From: Polymorphospora lycopeni | GTDB taxonomy: Bacteria; Actinomycetota; Actinomycetes; Mycobacteriales; Micromonosporaceae | Reading direction: 5' to 3' | Length of the DNA stretch: 64,000 nt | NCBI RefSeq assembly: GCF_042237075.1 | Contig: NZ_JBCGDC010000021.1 | Coordinates: forward strand, 1 to 64,000 | Shown here: in pieces, positions 32,711-42,077 of the stretch | Position numbering within the stretch: the first letter of the stretch is position 1 | Layout of the letters: every line of letters begins with the position of its first letter | Notes under the pieces: model-generated | Database searches by the model: none | Told to the model about the DNA's origin: nothing | Seen by the model: only the letters and a program-made list of their open reading frames with translations | Made by a program: the position numbers and the translations under genes

Positions 32711-34246
32711 ATGCACCCCCGCATCCCGCGTGCCGCCGCCGGTCTGGCCGCGGCGCTCGTGGCCGCCACGCTCGCCGCCACGCCGGCCGCCGCGGCCCCG
32801 GAAGACACCTCGTCAGCCGACCTCAACCTCGCCGTCAGCGGCGAGCGGGTGGTCAGCTACGCCACGGTGAAACAGTTCTTCGTACGGCTGTCGAACGACG
32901 GACCCGACGCCGCGCAGGGCGTGAAGGTCACCATCGACGCCGGCAACATCGACCAGAACGTGCTGTTCTTCGGCCTGCCGTCCGGGCCGGGTTGCGAGGA
33001 GGACGGGCCGACCAAGGTCACCTGCGAACTCGGTGAGCTGGCCAACGGTACGACGGTGACGGACTTCCCGGCCCTGTTCGCCGCCACCCCGAAGCACAAG
33101 GGTTCCGCGGGCTCGTTCACCGTCACGGTGAACGCGGTGACCGCCGACCCGAACGCGGCGAACAACACCCAGACCGTCAACGTCGAGGCGGTTCCCCGCG
33201 GCCTCGACCTGACGGCGGTCGCCCGGGACGTCTACGCCGACTACGCCGACAACACCCCGGTGGCTCCCGGCGGGACCGGCGACCTGCACTGGGCGCTGTA
33301 CAACGCGGGCCGGGACACGGTGCAGGGCGTGACCTTCGAGATCGCGCTGCCGCCGTACGTGACGTTCGCCGACCAGCGGCCCGGCTGCAAGTACAACGAC
33401 GAGAACACCGTCGCGTCGTGCCGGCGCGACGCCCGCATCGTGGCGCCCGGCGAGATCTTCATGATGGTCCGGCCGATGAAGGTCAAGGTGGCCGCCGACG
33501 CTCCCGGGCCGGTCGGACTCTCCGGCGGCTGGGTCGTCGGCTACGCCAACGGCAAGGCCAGCCCGAACGTGCGGCCGCTGGCCGCCCGGTCCGCCGACCA
33601 GGACACCGTGGTCGAGGCGGCCGACGAGAAGGTACGCCGCGACGTCGACCCGTCCGACAACGCCGTGCAGTTCGCCGTGGTCACCGGCCGCAACCCGGTC
33701 GACCTGTCGGTCACCAGCACGCCGGCGACCGGCGCGGTCGGCGACACCGTGGAGGTCGAGTTCGAGGCGACGAACAAGGGTCCGGCGACCAGCAGCCCGC
33801 TGTTCGAGGTACGGGCCCCGGAGGGCACCACGGCACTGCTGCCCGAGGAGGGCATCGTTCCGTCGTGCGTCGAGAAGGACGGCGGCCTGGTCTGCGGGCT
33901 CGACGGTGAACTGGGGGTCGGGGAGACGACGTCCTTCGCGCTGAAGTTCCGCATCGACGCGGAGCAGGTCGGCACCGACGGGCAGATCACGGTCGGCAAC
34001 ACCTTCGCTTCGCCGGAGTCGGCACCGGAGGACAACGTCGCGCCGATCAGCATCACCGCGTCCGGCGCGGGTCCGGGTGAAGGTCCGGGCGGCGGTTCGG
34101 GCGGTGGCGGCGGGCTGCCGGTGACCGGTGTGCAGGCGACCGTGCTCGGCGGCGCCGGCCTGCTGGTCGCCGTGGTGGGCGGCGTGCTGCTCGTGCTCGC
34201 CCGGCGGCGCCGGGTGGTCCTGGTCACCCCGACCGAGGACAAGTAG
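32711..34246 (+). CDS. Secreted surface protein with LPVTG sorting signal (2)
   Basis: A 511-residue relative of the preceding surface protein. Signal peptide about 1-32 (ATLAATPAAAA), three DUF11/CARDB-like domains with Cys pairs (GPGCEEDGPTKVTCELG; RPGCKYNDENTVASCRRD; VPSCVEKDGGLVCGLDG), a Gly-rich linker, LPVTG at 469-473, a membrane helix, RRRR and a short tail. ATG at 32711 has GGAGG 4 nt upstream. The repeated immunoglobulin-like domains suggest a stalk or adhesin. A strong terminator follows. Confidence 0.86.
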   Translation: MHPRIPRAAAGLAAALVAATLAATPAAAAPEDTSSADLNLAVSGERVVSYATVKQFFVRLSNDGPDAAQGVKVTIDAGNIDQNVLFFGLPSGPGCEEDGPTKVTCELGELANGTTVTDFPALFAATPKHKGSAGSFTVTVNAVTADPNAANNTQTVNVEAVPRGLDLTAVARDVYADYADNTPVAPGGTGDLHWALYNAGRDTVQGVTFEIALPPYVTFADQRPGCKYNDENTVASCRRDARIVAPGEIFMMVRPMKVKVAADAPGPVGLSGGWVVGYANGKASPNVRPLAARSADQDTVVEAADEKVRRDVDPSDNAVQFAVVTGRNPVDLSVTSTPATGAVGDTVEVEFEATNKGPATSSPLFEVRAPEGTTALLPEEGIVPSCVEKDGGLVCGLDGELGVGETTSFALKFRIDAEQVGTDGQITVGNTFASPESAPEDNVAPISITASGAGPGEGPGGGSGGGGGLPVTGVQATVLGGAGLLVAVVGGVLLVLARRRRVVLVTPTEDK

Positions 34247-34275
34247 GGCGTACGCCCACTCAGGACGGTACTCAC

Positions 34276-34304
34276 GGGCGCCGGCGGTCTGACCGCCGGC
34301 GCCC
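34276..34304 (+). terminator. Strong terminator after surface protein 2
   Basis: 29-bp perfect palindrome: GGGCGCCGGCGGTC, a central T, and GACCGCCGGCGCCC, forming a 13-14-bp stem, 30 bp after the stop. Confidence 0.78.
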
Positions 34305-34359
34305 GCGGCCGTACCGGGGCGGCTGTCGGGTCCGGTCACGGTGCTGGCAGAGTTGACCC

Positions 34360-35052
34360 GTGTCCCGCGCTCAGCTAGACAAGCAGCCGCACGAGGTCGC
34401 CGCGATGTTCGACGGCGTCGCCTCGAGATACGACCTGACCAACACCGTCCTCTCGTTCGGCCAGGACCGCGGCTGGCGCCGGGCCACCCGGTCGGCGCTC
34501 GGGCTGCGTCCCGGCGACCGGGTGCTCGACCTCGGCGCCGGCACCGGGGTGTCGACCGAGGAACTGGCCCGCTCCGGCGCGTACGCGGTGGGTGTCGACC
34601 TGTCGCTCGGCATGCTGCTGGCCGGTCGCCGGGTACGCCCCGACGTGCCGCTGCTGGCCGGTGACGCGCTGCGGCTGCCGTTCGCCGACGCGACCTTCGA
34701 CGCGGTGACCATCTCGTTCGCGCTGCGCAACATGGTCGACACCGGTGCCGCCCTGCGTGAACTGGCCCGGGTGACCCGGCCGGGCGGCCGGCTCGTGGTG
34801 TGCGAGTTCAGTCACCCGACGAGCCGGGCGTTCCGCACCGTCTACCTGTCGTACCTGATGCGGTCGCTGCCGGCGGTGGCCCGCGCGGTGTCCAGCAACC
34901 CGGACGCCTACGTCTACCTCGCCGAGTCGATCCGGGCGTGGCCGGACCAGGCCGGACTCTCGGCCCGGATCATGGACTCGGGCTGGGCGAAGGTGGCCTG
35001 GCGCAACCTCAGCGGGGGCGTGGTGGCGCTGCACCGGGCGACCCGGGTCTGA
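34360..35052 (+). CDS. menG: Demethylmenaquinone methyltransferase MenG/UbiE
   Basis: Adds the last methyl group, from S-adenosylmethionine, to demethylmenaquinone. SAM-binding motif VLDLGAGTG at 55-63, then the UbiE signatures FDGVASRYDLTNTVLSFGQDRGWRR (17-41), LRNMVDTGAALRELARVTRPGGRLVVCEFS and the C-terminal GWAKVAWRNLSGGVVALH. The 230-residue length is normal. GTG at 34360 lacks a ribosome-binding site, so the mRNA may be leaderless. Stands alone between terminators, upstream of the reductase and nuo genes. Confidence 0.94.
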   Translation: MSRAQLDKQPHEVAAMFDGVASRYDLTNTVLSFGQDRGWRRATRSALGLRPGDRVLDLGAGTGVSTEELARSGAYAVGVDLSLGMLLAGRRVRPDVPLLAGDALRLPFADATFDAVTISFALRNMVDTGAALRELARVTRPGGRLVVCEFSHPTSRAFRTVYLSYLMRSLPAVARAVSSNPDAYVYLAESIRAWPDQAGLSARIMDSGWAKVAWRNLSGGVVALHRATRV

Positions 35053-35147
35053 CCTCGGGAAGCAGCGTAGCGGAGCGGTTTGGGTACGTTGCGTGACCAT
35101 TGCTGGTCGATTTCTGGCGGATGCCCGTTCAGGGCTGTCACCTCGCT

Positions 35148-35169
35148 TGGTTAGGTATGCCTAACCAGT
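35148..35169 (+). promoter_or_regulatory. Palindrome resembling a DtxR/IdeR iron box
   Basis: TGGTTAGGTATGCCTAACCA (35148-35167) is self-complementary at 18 of 20 positions. Read from 35151, TTAGGTATGCCTAACCAGT agrees with the actinobacterial iron box TTAGGTTAGGCTAACCTAA at 13 of 19 bases. It lies 82 bp before the reductase ATG. The half-site spacing is not canonical. Confidence 0.45.
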
Positions 35170-35250
35170 AAGGGGCGTACAGCTCGGTCTTAGACTCTCC
35201 CGGGATCAGGCTTGTGAAGAGTTTCACGAGCGGTCGGGAGGGAGGCGCAG

Positions 35251-36528
35251 ATGGCCACGACTCAGCACGACGCGGACGTCATCGTCGTCGGTGCCGGACC
35301 GGGCGGTTCGACGACGGCCTACCACCTCGCCCGCCACGGGCTGCGGGTGCTGCTGCTGGAGAAGACCGAGTTCCCGCGCGAGAAGGTCTGCGGCGACGGG
35401 CTGACCCCGCGGGCCGTCAAGCAGCTCGTGAAGATGGGCATCGACACCTCGCCCGAGGCCGGCTGGCTGCACAACCGCGGGCTGCGGGTCATCGGTGGCG
35501 GCGTACGCCTCGAACTCGACTGGCCCGACCTGGCCAGCTTCCCCAACTACGGCCTGGTCCGCACCCGCCTCGACTTCGACGACCTGCTCGCCCGGCAGGC
35601 CGTCGGCGCGGGCGTCGAACTGCGCACCAACGTCAACGTCCTCGCCCCGGTGCTCGACGACGCCGGGCGCGCGGTCGGCGTGACCGCGGAGTCCGGCCCC
35701 GACAAGGCGCCGGTCACCTTCCACGCCCCGCTGATCGTCGCCGCCGACGGCGTGTCCGGCCGGTTCCCGCTGGCGATGGGCCTCGCCAAGCGCGAGGACC
35801 GACCGATCGGTGTCGCGGTCCGCCGCTACTACCGCTCGCCGCTGCGGCACGACGACAACTACCTCGAATCCTGGCTGGAGCTGCGCAGCAAGGAGAACCC
35901 CGACAAGCTGCTGCCCGGCTACGGCTGGATCTTCGGTATGGGCGACGGCCGGGTCAACGTCGGGCTCGGCGTGCTCAACTCCTCCTCGGCGTTCGGCAAG
36001 ACCAACTACCGCCGGCTGCTGACCGACTGGCTCGCCAACACCCCGGAAGACTGGGGGATGACCGACGAGGCCAACGCCGACGGCCCGATCCTCGGCGCGG
36101 CGCTGCCGATGGGCTTCAACCGGGTGCCGCACTACACCCGCGGCGTCCTGCTGGTCGGCGACTCGGGCGGCATGGTCAACCCGTTCAACGGCGAGGGCAT
36201 CGCCTACGCGATGGAGTCCGGCGAACTGGCCGCCGAGGTCGCCGTCCAGGCGCTGGCCCGCTCCGCCGGCCCCGAGCGGGAGCGGGCGCTCGCCTTCTAC
36301 CCGACCGAGCTGAAGAGCCGCTACGGCGGCTACTACCGCCTCGGCGGCATCTTCGTGAAGCTGATCGGCCGGCCCGAGATCATGAAGATGGCCACCCGGC
36401 ACGGCATGCCGCACCCGCTACTGATGCGATTCGTGCTGAAGCTGCTCGCCAACCTGACCGATCCACGTGGCGGCGACGCCATGGACCGGGTCATCAACGC
36501 CATGACCAGGGTCGCTCCCGCCGTGTGA
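35251..36528 (+). CDS. Geranylgeranyl reductase family flavoprotein, probable menaquinone reductase
   Basis: An FAD-dependent enzyme that saturates double bonds of isoprenoid chains. Rossmann GAGPGG at 14-19, family block EKTEFPREKVCGDGLTPRAVKQL near 40-60, DGVSGRFPLAMG and a C-terminal FAD site GDSGGMVNPFNGEGIAYAMESG. The genes around it (menG before, nuo after, prenyl synthase further on) make a MenJ-like role, partial reduction of the menaquinone side chain, more likely than lipid or carotenoid work; this is inference. ATG has GGAGGG close upstream. A candidate iron box lies in the promoter region. Confidence 0.88.
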   Translation: MATTQHDADVIVVGAGPGGSTTAYHLARHGLRVLLLEKTEFPREKVCGDGLTPRAVKQLVKMGIDTSPEAGWLHNRGLRVIGGGVRLELDWPDLASFPNYGLVRTRLDFDDLLARQAVGAGVELRTNVNVLAPVLDDAGRAVGVTAESGPDKAPVTFHAPLIVAADGVSGRFPLAMGLAKREDRPIGVAVRRYYRSPLRHDDNYLESWLELRSKENPDKLLPGYGWIFGMGDGRVNVGLGVLNSSSAFGKTNYRRLLTDWLANTPEDWGMTDEANADGPILGAALPMGFNRVPHYTRGVLLVGDSGGMVNPFNGEGIAYAMESGELAAEVAVQALARSAGPERERALAFYPTELKSRYGGYYRLGGIFVKLIGRPEIMKMATRHGMPHPLLMRFVLKLLANLTDPRGGDAMDRVINAMTRVAPAV

Positions 36529-36620
36529 CCCGCGATCACGGCCCCCGGCCGGAACAGCTGTAACAAGTACGAATAGTGTGAAATCCGATCAGGCAAAAGT
36601 GAGGACGGCAGGAGGAGACG

Positions 36621-36986
36621 ATGTCACTCTCCGTGTGGGTGCCAATCGTGGGTCTGCTGACCCTCGGTGCCCTCTTCGCACTCTTCTCCGTGGGCATCGC
36701 TCCGATCGTCGGCCCCAAGCGGTTCAACCGGGCCAAGCTCGAGGCGTACGAGTGCGGCATCGAGCCGTCCCCACAGCCGGTCGGTGGTGGACGGTTCCCG
36801 ATCAAGTTCTACCTGACCGCGATGCTGTTCATCATCTTCGACATCGAGATCATCTTTCTCTTCCCGTGGGCCGTGCACTTCGACGCGCTCGGCCTGTTCG
36901 GGTTCGTCGAGATGGTCCTGTTCATCGGCATGGTCTCCATCGCGTACGCCTACGAGTGGCGGCGCGGCGGCCTGGACTGGAACTGA
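36621..36986 (+). CDS. nuoA: NADH-quinone oxidoreductase subunit A
   Basis: A small membrane subunit of complex I with three helices (about 5-25, 65-85 and 92-112) and the conserved loop KRFNRAKLEAYECGIEPSPQP, which lies near the quinone site. 121 residues, normal. ATG has AGGAGGAG upstream. First gene of the complete nuoA-N operon; the promoter is likely in the 92-bp gap after the reductase gene, though read-through from that gene is possible. Confidence 0.96.
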   Translation: MSLSVWVPIVGLLTLGALFALFSVGIAPIVGPKRFNRAKLEAYECGIEPSPQPVGGGRFPIKFYLTAMLFIIFDIEIIFLFPWAVHFDALGLFGFVEMVLFIGMVSIAYAYEWRRGGLDWN

Positions 36987-36994
36987 GGTTCGCC

Positions 36995-37666
36995 ATGGGT
37001 ATCGAGGAGAAGCTGCCGAGCGGCATCCTGCTCACGTCGGTGGAGAAGCTTTCCAACTGGGCGCGTAAGTCGTCCTTCTGGGGCGCCACCTTCGGTCTTG
37101 CCTGCTGCGCCATCGAGATGATGGCCGCCGGCGGCCCTCACTACGACCTGGGCCGCTGGGGCATGGAGGTCTTCCGGGCCTCGCCCCGGCAGGCCGACCT
37201 GATGATCGTCGCCGGCCGGGTGAGCCAGAAGATGGCCCCGGTCGTACGGCAGATCTACGACCAGATGCCGGAGCCGCGTTCGGTCATCTCGATGGGCGTG
37301 TGCGCCTCCTCCGGCGGCATGTTCAACAACTACGCGCTCGTGCAGGGCGTCGACCACATCATCCCGGTGGACATGTACCTGCCCGGCTGCCCGCCGCGCC
37401 CGGAGATGCTGATCGACGCCATCCTCAAGATGCGCGAGAAGGTGATGGCCCAGCCGCTCGGCCCGAACGGCCGCAAGATGCTGGCCGCCCGCGAGGCGCG
37501 TGGGGACGTACCGGTCGTGGCGCCCGGCGCCATGCCGTCGTCGTACCGCTCCGACAAGGCCCGGCGGGCCGAGTGGGAGCAGGCGGTCCGCGAGGGCCGT
37601 GAGGAACAGCTCCGCATCGAGAACTGGATGAAGGCGCAGAACCACATCCGCGGGGGTGCCCGTTGA
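36995..37666 (+). CDS. nuoB: NADH-quinone oxidoreductase subunit B
   Basis: Carries the terminal [4Fe-4S] cluster N2, which hands electrons to menaquinone. Ligands seen: Cys37-Cys38 (LACCAIE), Cys103 (GVCASSGG) and Cys132 (LPGCPPRPE). 223 residues, with about 45 residues of charged C-terminal extension beyond the core. ATG at 36995 is 8 bp after the nuoA stop. The stop overlaps the TTG of nuoC. Confidence 0.96.
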   Translation: MGIEEKLPSGILLTSVEKLSNWARKSSFWGATFGLACCAIEMMAAGGPHYDLGRWGMEVFRASPRQADLMIVAGRVSQKMAPVVRQIYDQMPEPRSVISMGVCASSGGMFNNYALVQGVDHIIPVDMYLPGCPPRPEMLIDAILKMREKVMAQPLGPNGRKMLAAREARGDVPVVAPGAMPSSYRSDKARRAEWEQAVREGREEQLRIENWMKAQNHIRGGAR

Positions 37667-38406
37667 GCGAGCCCAACAAGACCAGCGAGGTGCCCGGCGG
37701 CGGCGTACCGGTGGCGGCGCCACCGGTCGGCGCGACCAGCGGCGCCCCGGCCGAGTTCCCGCCGGCCAGCGGTGCCGGCCGCGGCATGTTCGGCATCCAC
37801 GGCTCCGGTGACACCTCGGGCTTCGGCGGCCTGGTCCGCCGCAAGGTCGGGATCATCGACAGCCCCCGGCCGTACGGCGGCTACTTCGACGAGGTCCGCG
37901 ACGCCCTCGAAGAGGCGTACCCGGGGTTCGCCGACGCGATCGAGAAGGTCGTCGTCGACCGGAACGAACTGACCCTCCACGTACGCCCGGAGCGGATCGT
38001 CGAGGTCTGCCAGGTGATGCGCGACGACGAGGCGCTGCGGTTCGAGCTGCTCTCGTCTCTGTCGGGGGTGGACTACCTCGGCTCCGACGAGCGTCGGCTG
38101 CACGTCGTCTACCAGCTGACCTCGATGACCTACCGCCGGATCGTGCGGCTGGAGGTCGCGGTGACGGCCGAGCACCCGCACGTGCCGAGTGTCTGCTCCG
38201 TCTACCCGACCGCCAACTGGCAGGAGCGGGAGGCGTACGACATGTTCGGGGTCCTCTTCGACGGCCACCCGGGACTCACCCGGATCCTGATGCCGGACGA
38301 CTGGGAGGGGCACCCCCAGCGCAAGGACTACCCGCTCGGCGGCGTGCCGGTGGAGTACAAGGGCGCCGAGATTCCCCCTCCGGACGAGCGGAGGTCCTAC
38401 CAGTGA
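37663..38406 (+). CDS. nuoC: NADH-quinone oxidoreductase subunit C
   Basis: A peripheral-arm subunit that supports NuoD at the quinone-binding region. The core domain is about 85-235, with the family motif WQEREAYDMFGVLFDGHPGLTRILMPDDWEGHP-like run near 186-218. The first 60 or so residues are Gly/Pro/Ala-rich and absent from short homologues. TTG at 37663 overlaps the nuoB stop (TTGA). Separate from nuoD here, not fused. Confidence 0.94.
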   Translation: MSEPNKTSEVPGGGVPVAAPPVGATSGAPAEFPPASGAGRGMFGIHGSGDTSGFGGLVRRKVGIIDSPRPYGGYFDEVRDALEEAYPGFADAIEKVVVDRNELTLHVRPERIVEVCQVMRDDEALRFELLSSLSGVDYLGSDERRLHVVYQLTSMTYRRIVRLEVAVTAEHPHVPSVCSVYPTANWQEREAYDMFGVLFDGHPGLTRILMPDDWEGHPQRKDYPLGGVPVEYKGAEIPPPDERRSYQ

Positions 38407-38428
38407 TCGACCGTAACGAGGTGGCGGT

Positions 38429-39754
38429 ATGAGCACTCCCGGTTACGCGACCGAGCGGGAGACCACCGAGGGCAAGGTGTTCAACGTCACCGGCGGCGAC
38501 TGGGACACCGTCGTCGAGGGCGTCGACCCGCTCAGCGACGAGCGGATCGTGGTCAACCTGGGTCCCCAGCACCCGTCGACGCACGGCGTGCTCCGGCTGG
38601 TGCTGGAGCTGGAGGGCGAGACGGTCACCGAGGTTCGGCCGATCGTCGGCTACCTGCACACCGGTATCGAGAAGAACCTCGAATACCGCAACTGGGTGCA
38701 GGGCACGACCTTCGTGACCCGGATGGACTACCTGGCCCCGATCTTCAACGAGACCGCGTACTCGCTGGCGGTGGAGAAGCTGCTCGGCATCGAGGAGCAG
38801 ATCACCGAGCGGGCCACCACCATCCGCGTGCTGATGATGGAGCTCAACCGGATCTCCTCGCACATGGTCTGGTTCGCCACGACCGGCATGGAGCTGGGTG
38901 CGATCTCGCTGATGCTCTACGGCTTCCGCGAGCGCGAGTACGTCCTGGACATCTTCGAGCTCTGCTCCGGCCTGCGGATGAACATGGCCTACGTACGGCC
39001 GGGCGGCGTCGCCCAGGACGTGCCGGACGAGGCGATCAAGAAGATCGACGAGTTGCTCGACTACCTGCCCAAGCGCCTCGCCGAATACGAGGCGATGCTG
39101 AGCGACAACGTCATCTGGAAGGGACGCACCCAGAACGTCGGCGTCCTCGACGTGACCGGTTGCCTCGCGATGGGTGTCACCGGTCCGGTGCTGCGCTCCG
39201 CGGGCCTGGCCTGGGACCTGCGCAAGACGATGCCGTACTGCGGCTACGAGACGTACGACTTCAACGTCCCGACCGCGACCAGCGCCGACGTGTGGGGCCG
39301 CTACCAGGTACGGCTGGCCGAGACCCGCGAGTCGATGAAGATCATTCGGCAGGCGGTCGACCGGCTCCGGCCGGGCCCGATCATGGTCGCCGACAAGAAG
39401 ATCGCCTGGCCGGCGCAGCTCGCGATCGGCGTCGACGGCATGGGCAACTCGCTGGAGCACGTCGCCAAGATCATGGGTCAGTCGATGGAGTCGCTGATCC
39501 ACCACTTCAAGCTGGTGACGGAGGGCTTCCGGGTGCCGCCCGGACAGGTCTACGTCCCGATCGAAGGGCCCCGCGGTGAGCTGGGAGCACATGCCGTCTC
39601 CGACGGAGGCACCCGGCCCTACCGGGTGCACTTCCGGGAGCCGAGCTTCGTCAACCTCCAGGCGATCCCGGCCATGTCCGAGGGCGCACTGCTGGCCGAC
39701 GTGATCGCGGGCGGCGCTTCGCTGGACCCGGTGATGGGTGGGTGTGACCGATGA
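38429..39754 (+). CDS. nuoD: NADH-quinone oxidoreductase subunit D
   Basis: The 49-kDa-type subunit forming most of the quinone-binding cavity with NuoB. It retains the fold of NiFe-hydrogenase large subunits without the metal Cys residues. Signatures: NLGPQHPSTHGVLRLVLELEG near 34-54, YLHTGIEKNLEYR, and the C-terminal VIAGGASLDPVMGGCDR. 441 residues, normal. Stop overlaps the nuoE start. Confidence 0.96.
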   Translation: MSTPGYATERETTEGKVFNVTGGDWDTVVEGVDPLSDERIVVNLGPQHPSTHGVLRLVLELEGETVTEVRPIVGYLHTGIEKNLEYRNWVQGTTFVTRMDYLAPIFNETAYSLAVEKLLGIEEQITERATTIRVLMMELNRISSHMVWFATTGMELGAISLMLYGFREREYVLDIFELCSGLRMNMAYVRPGGVAQDVPDEAIKKIDELLDYLPKRLAEYEAMLSDNVIWKGRTQNVGVLDVTGCLAMGVTGPVLRSAGLAWDLRKTMPYCGYETYDFNVPTATSADVWGRYQVRLAETRESMKIIRQAVDRLRPGPIMVADKKIAWPAQLAIGVDGMGNSLEHVAKIMGQSMESLIHHFKLVTEGFRVPPGQVYVPIEGPRGELGAHAVSDGGTRPYRVHFREPSFVNLQAIPAMSEGALLADVIAGGASLDPVMGGCDR

Positions 39755-40760
39755 GTGTGCCGTTCGACGAGCAGACCCGGGCCCGGGCCGCTGAGATCAT
39801 CAGCCGCTACCCGGCCGACCGGTCCCGCTCCGCACTGCTGCCGCTGCTGCACCTGGTGCAGTCCGAGGAGGGCTACGTCTCCCCGGCCGGCGTCGAGTTC
39901 TGTGCCGAGGTGCTCGGCATCAACAAGGCGCAGGTCGGCGCGGTGGCGACGTTCTACACCATGTACAAGCGCCGGCCGACCGGCGACTACCTGGTGAGCG
40001 TCTGCACCAACACCATGTGCGACGTGCTCGGTGGCCAGAAGGTCTTCGACACCCTCAGCGAACTGCTCGAGGTCGGGCACGACCAGACCACCGCCGACGG
40101 CACCATCACCCTGGAGCACGCGGAGTGCCTCGCCGCCTGCGACTACGGGCCGGTCATGACCGTCAACTACGACTTCTTCGACAAGGTCGACCCCGACGTC
40201 GCCACCGGCATCGTCGAGGAACTGCGGGCCGGCAAGCAGCCGATGCCGACCCGGGGTGCGCGGCTCTGCACGCTCAAGGAGATGTCGCTCCAGCTCGCCG
40301 GCTTCGCCGACACCCGCGAGGGTGCGGTCGCCGACGGCCCGGCCGGCGACGCGACGCTGCGCGGTCTGCGGCTGGCCCAGGAGCACGGCATCGCGGTCCG
40401 CGACTTCGACCCGAACACGCCGATCCGGAGCAAGGACGCCGGCGACAAGCCGGCGCCCCCGACCACCCGGCCCGCCGCCGCGACCGCCACCACCGCCCCG
40501 GACGTGAAGGCGCCCGACGGCAAGTCGCCCCAGGTGCGTACGGCCGAGACCCGGTCGCCGGACGCCGCGACGCCGGTTCCCGACGCGCCGGGCACGACGC
40601 CCCCGGTCGACGGCACCCCGCCGGCGCCCGGGGACGCGAAGGCAGCCGAGGCGGCCGGTGTCGCCAGCAACAAGCCGGCCAGCGACGCCAAGCCGGCCGG
40701 CGACGACGGCGGAGCCCGGCAGGCCAATCTCGAGGGATCGAAGGAAGCGGAGGCCGAGAA

Positions 40761-40764
<4 letters not shown>
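39751..40764 (+). CDS. nuoE: NADH-quinone oxidoreductase subunit E with long C-terminal extension
   Basis: The 24-kDa-type subunit holding [2Fe-2S] cluster N1a. Thioredoxin-like domain with Cys85, Cys90 (CTNTMC) and Cys126, Cys130 (CLAAC). The usual family length is about 160-250 residues; this one has 337, because residues 220-337 form a Pro/Ala/Thr/Asp-rich, apparently disordered tail. ATG overlaps the nuoD stop, and the stop overlaps the nuoF GTG, so the tail is truly in frame and part of the gene. Confidence 0.95.

Positions 40765-42076
<1,312 letters not shown>

Positions 42077-42077
<1 letters not shown>

Noticed and set aside
36529..36620. Rex or CRP-type operator before nuoA
   Set aside because: Strings such as TGTAACA and GTGTGAAAT are present, but no inverted partner at the right spacing was found.
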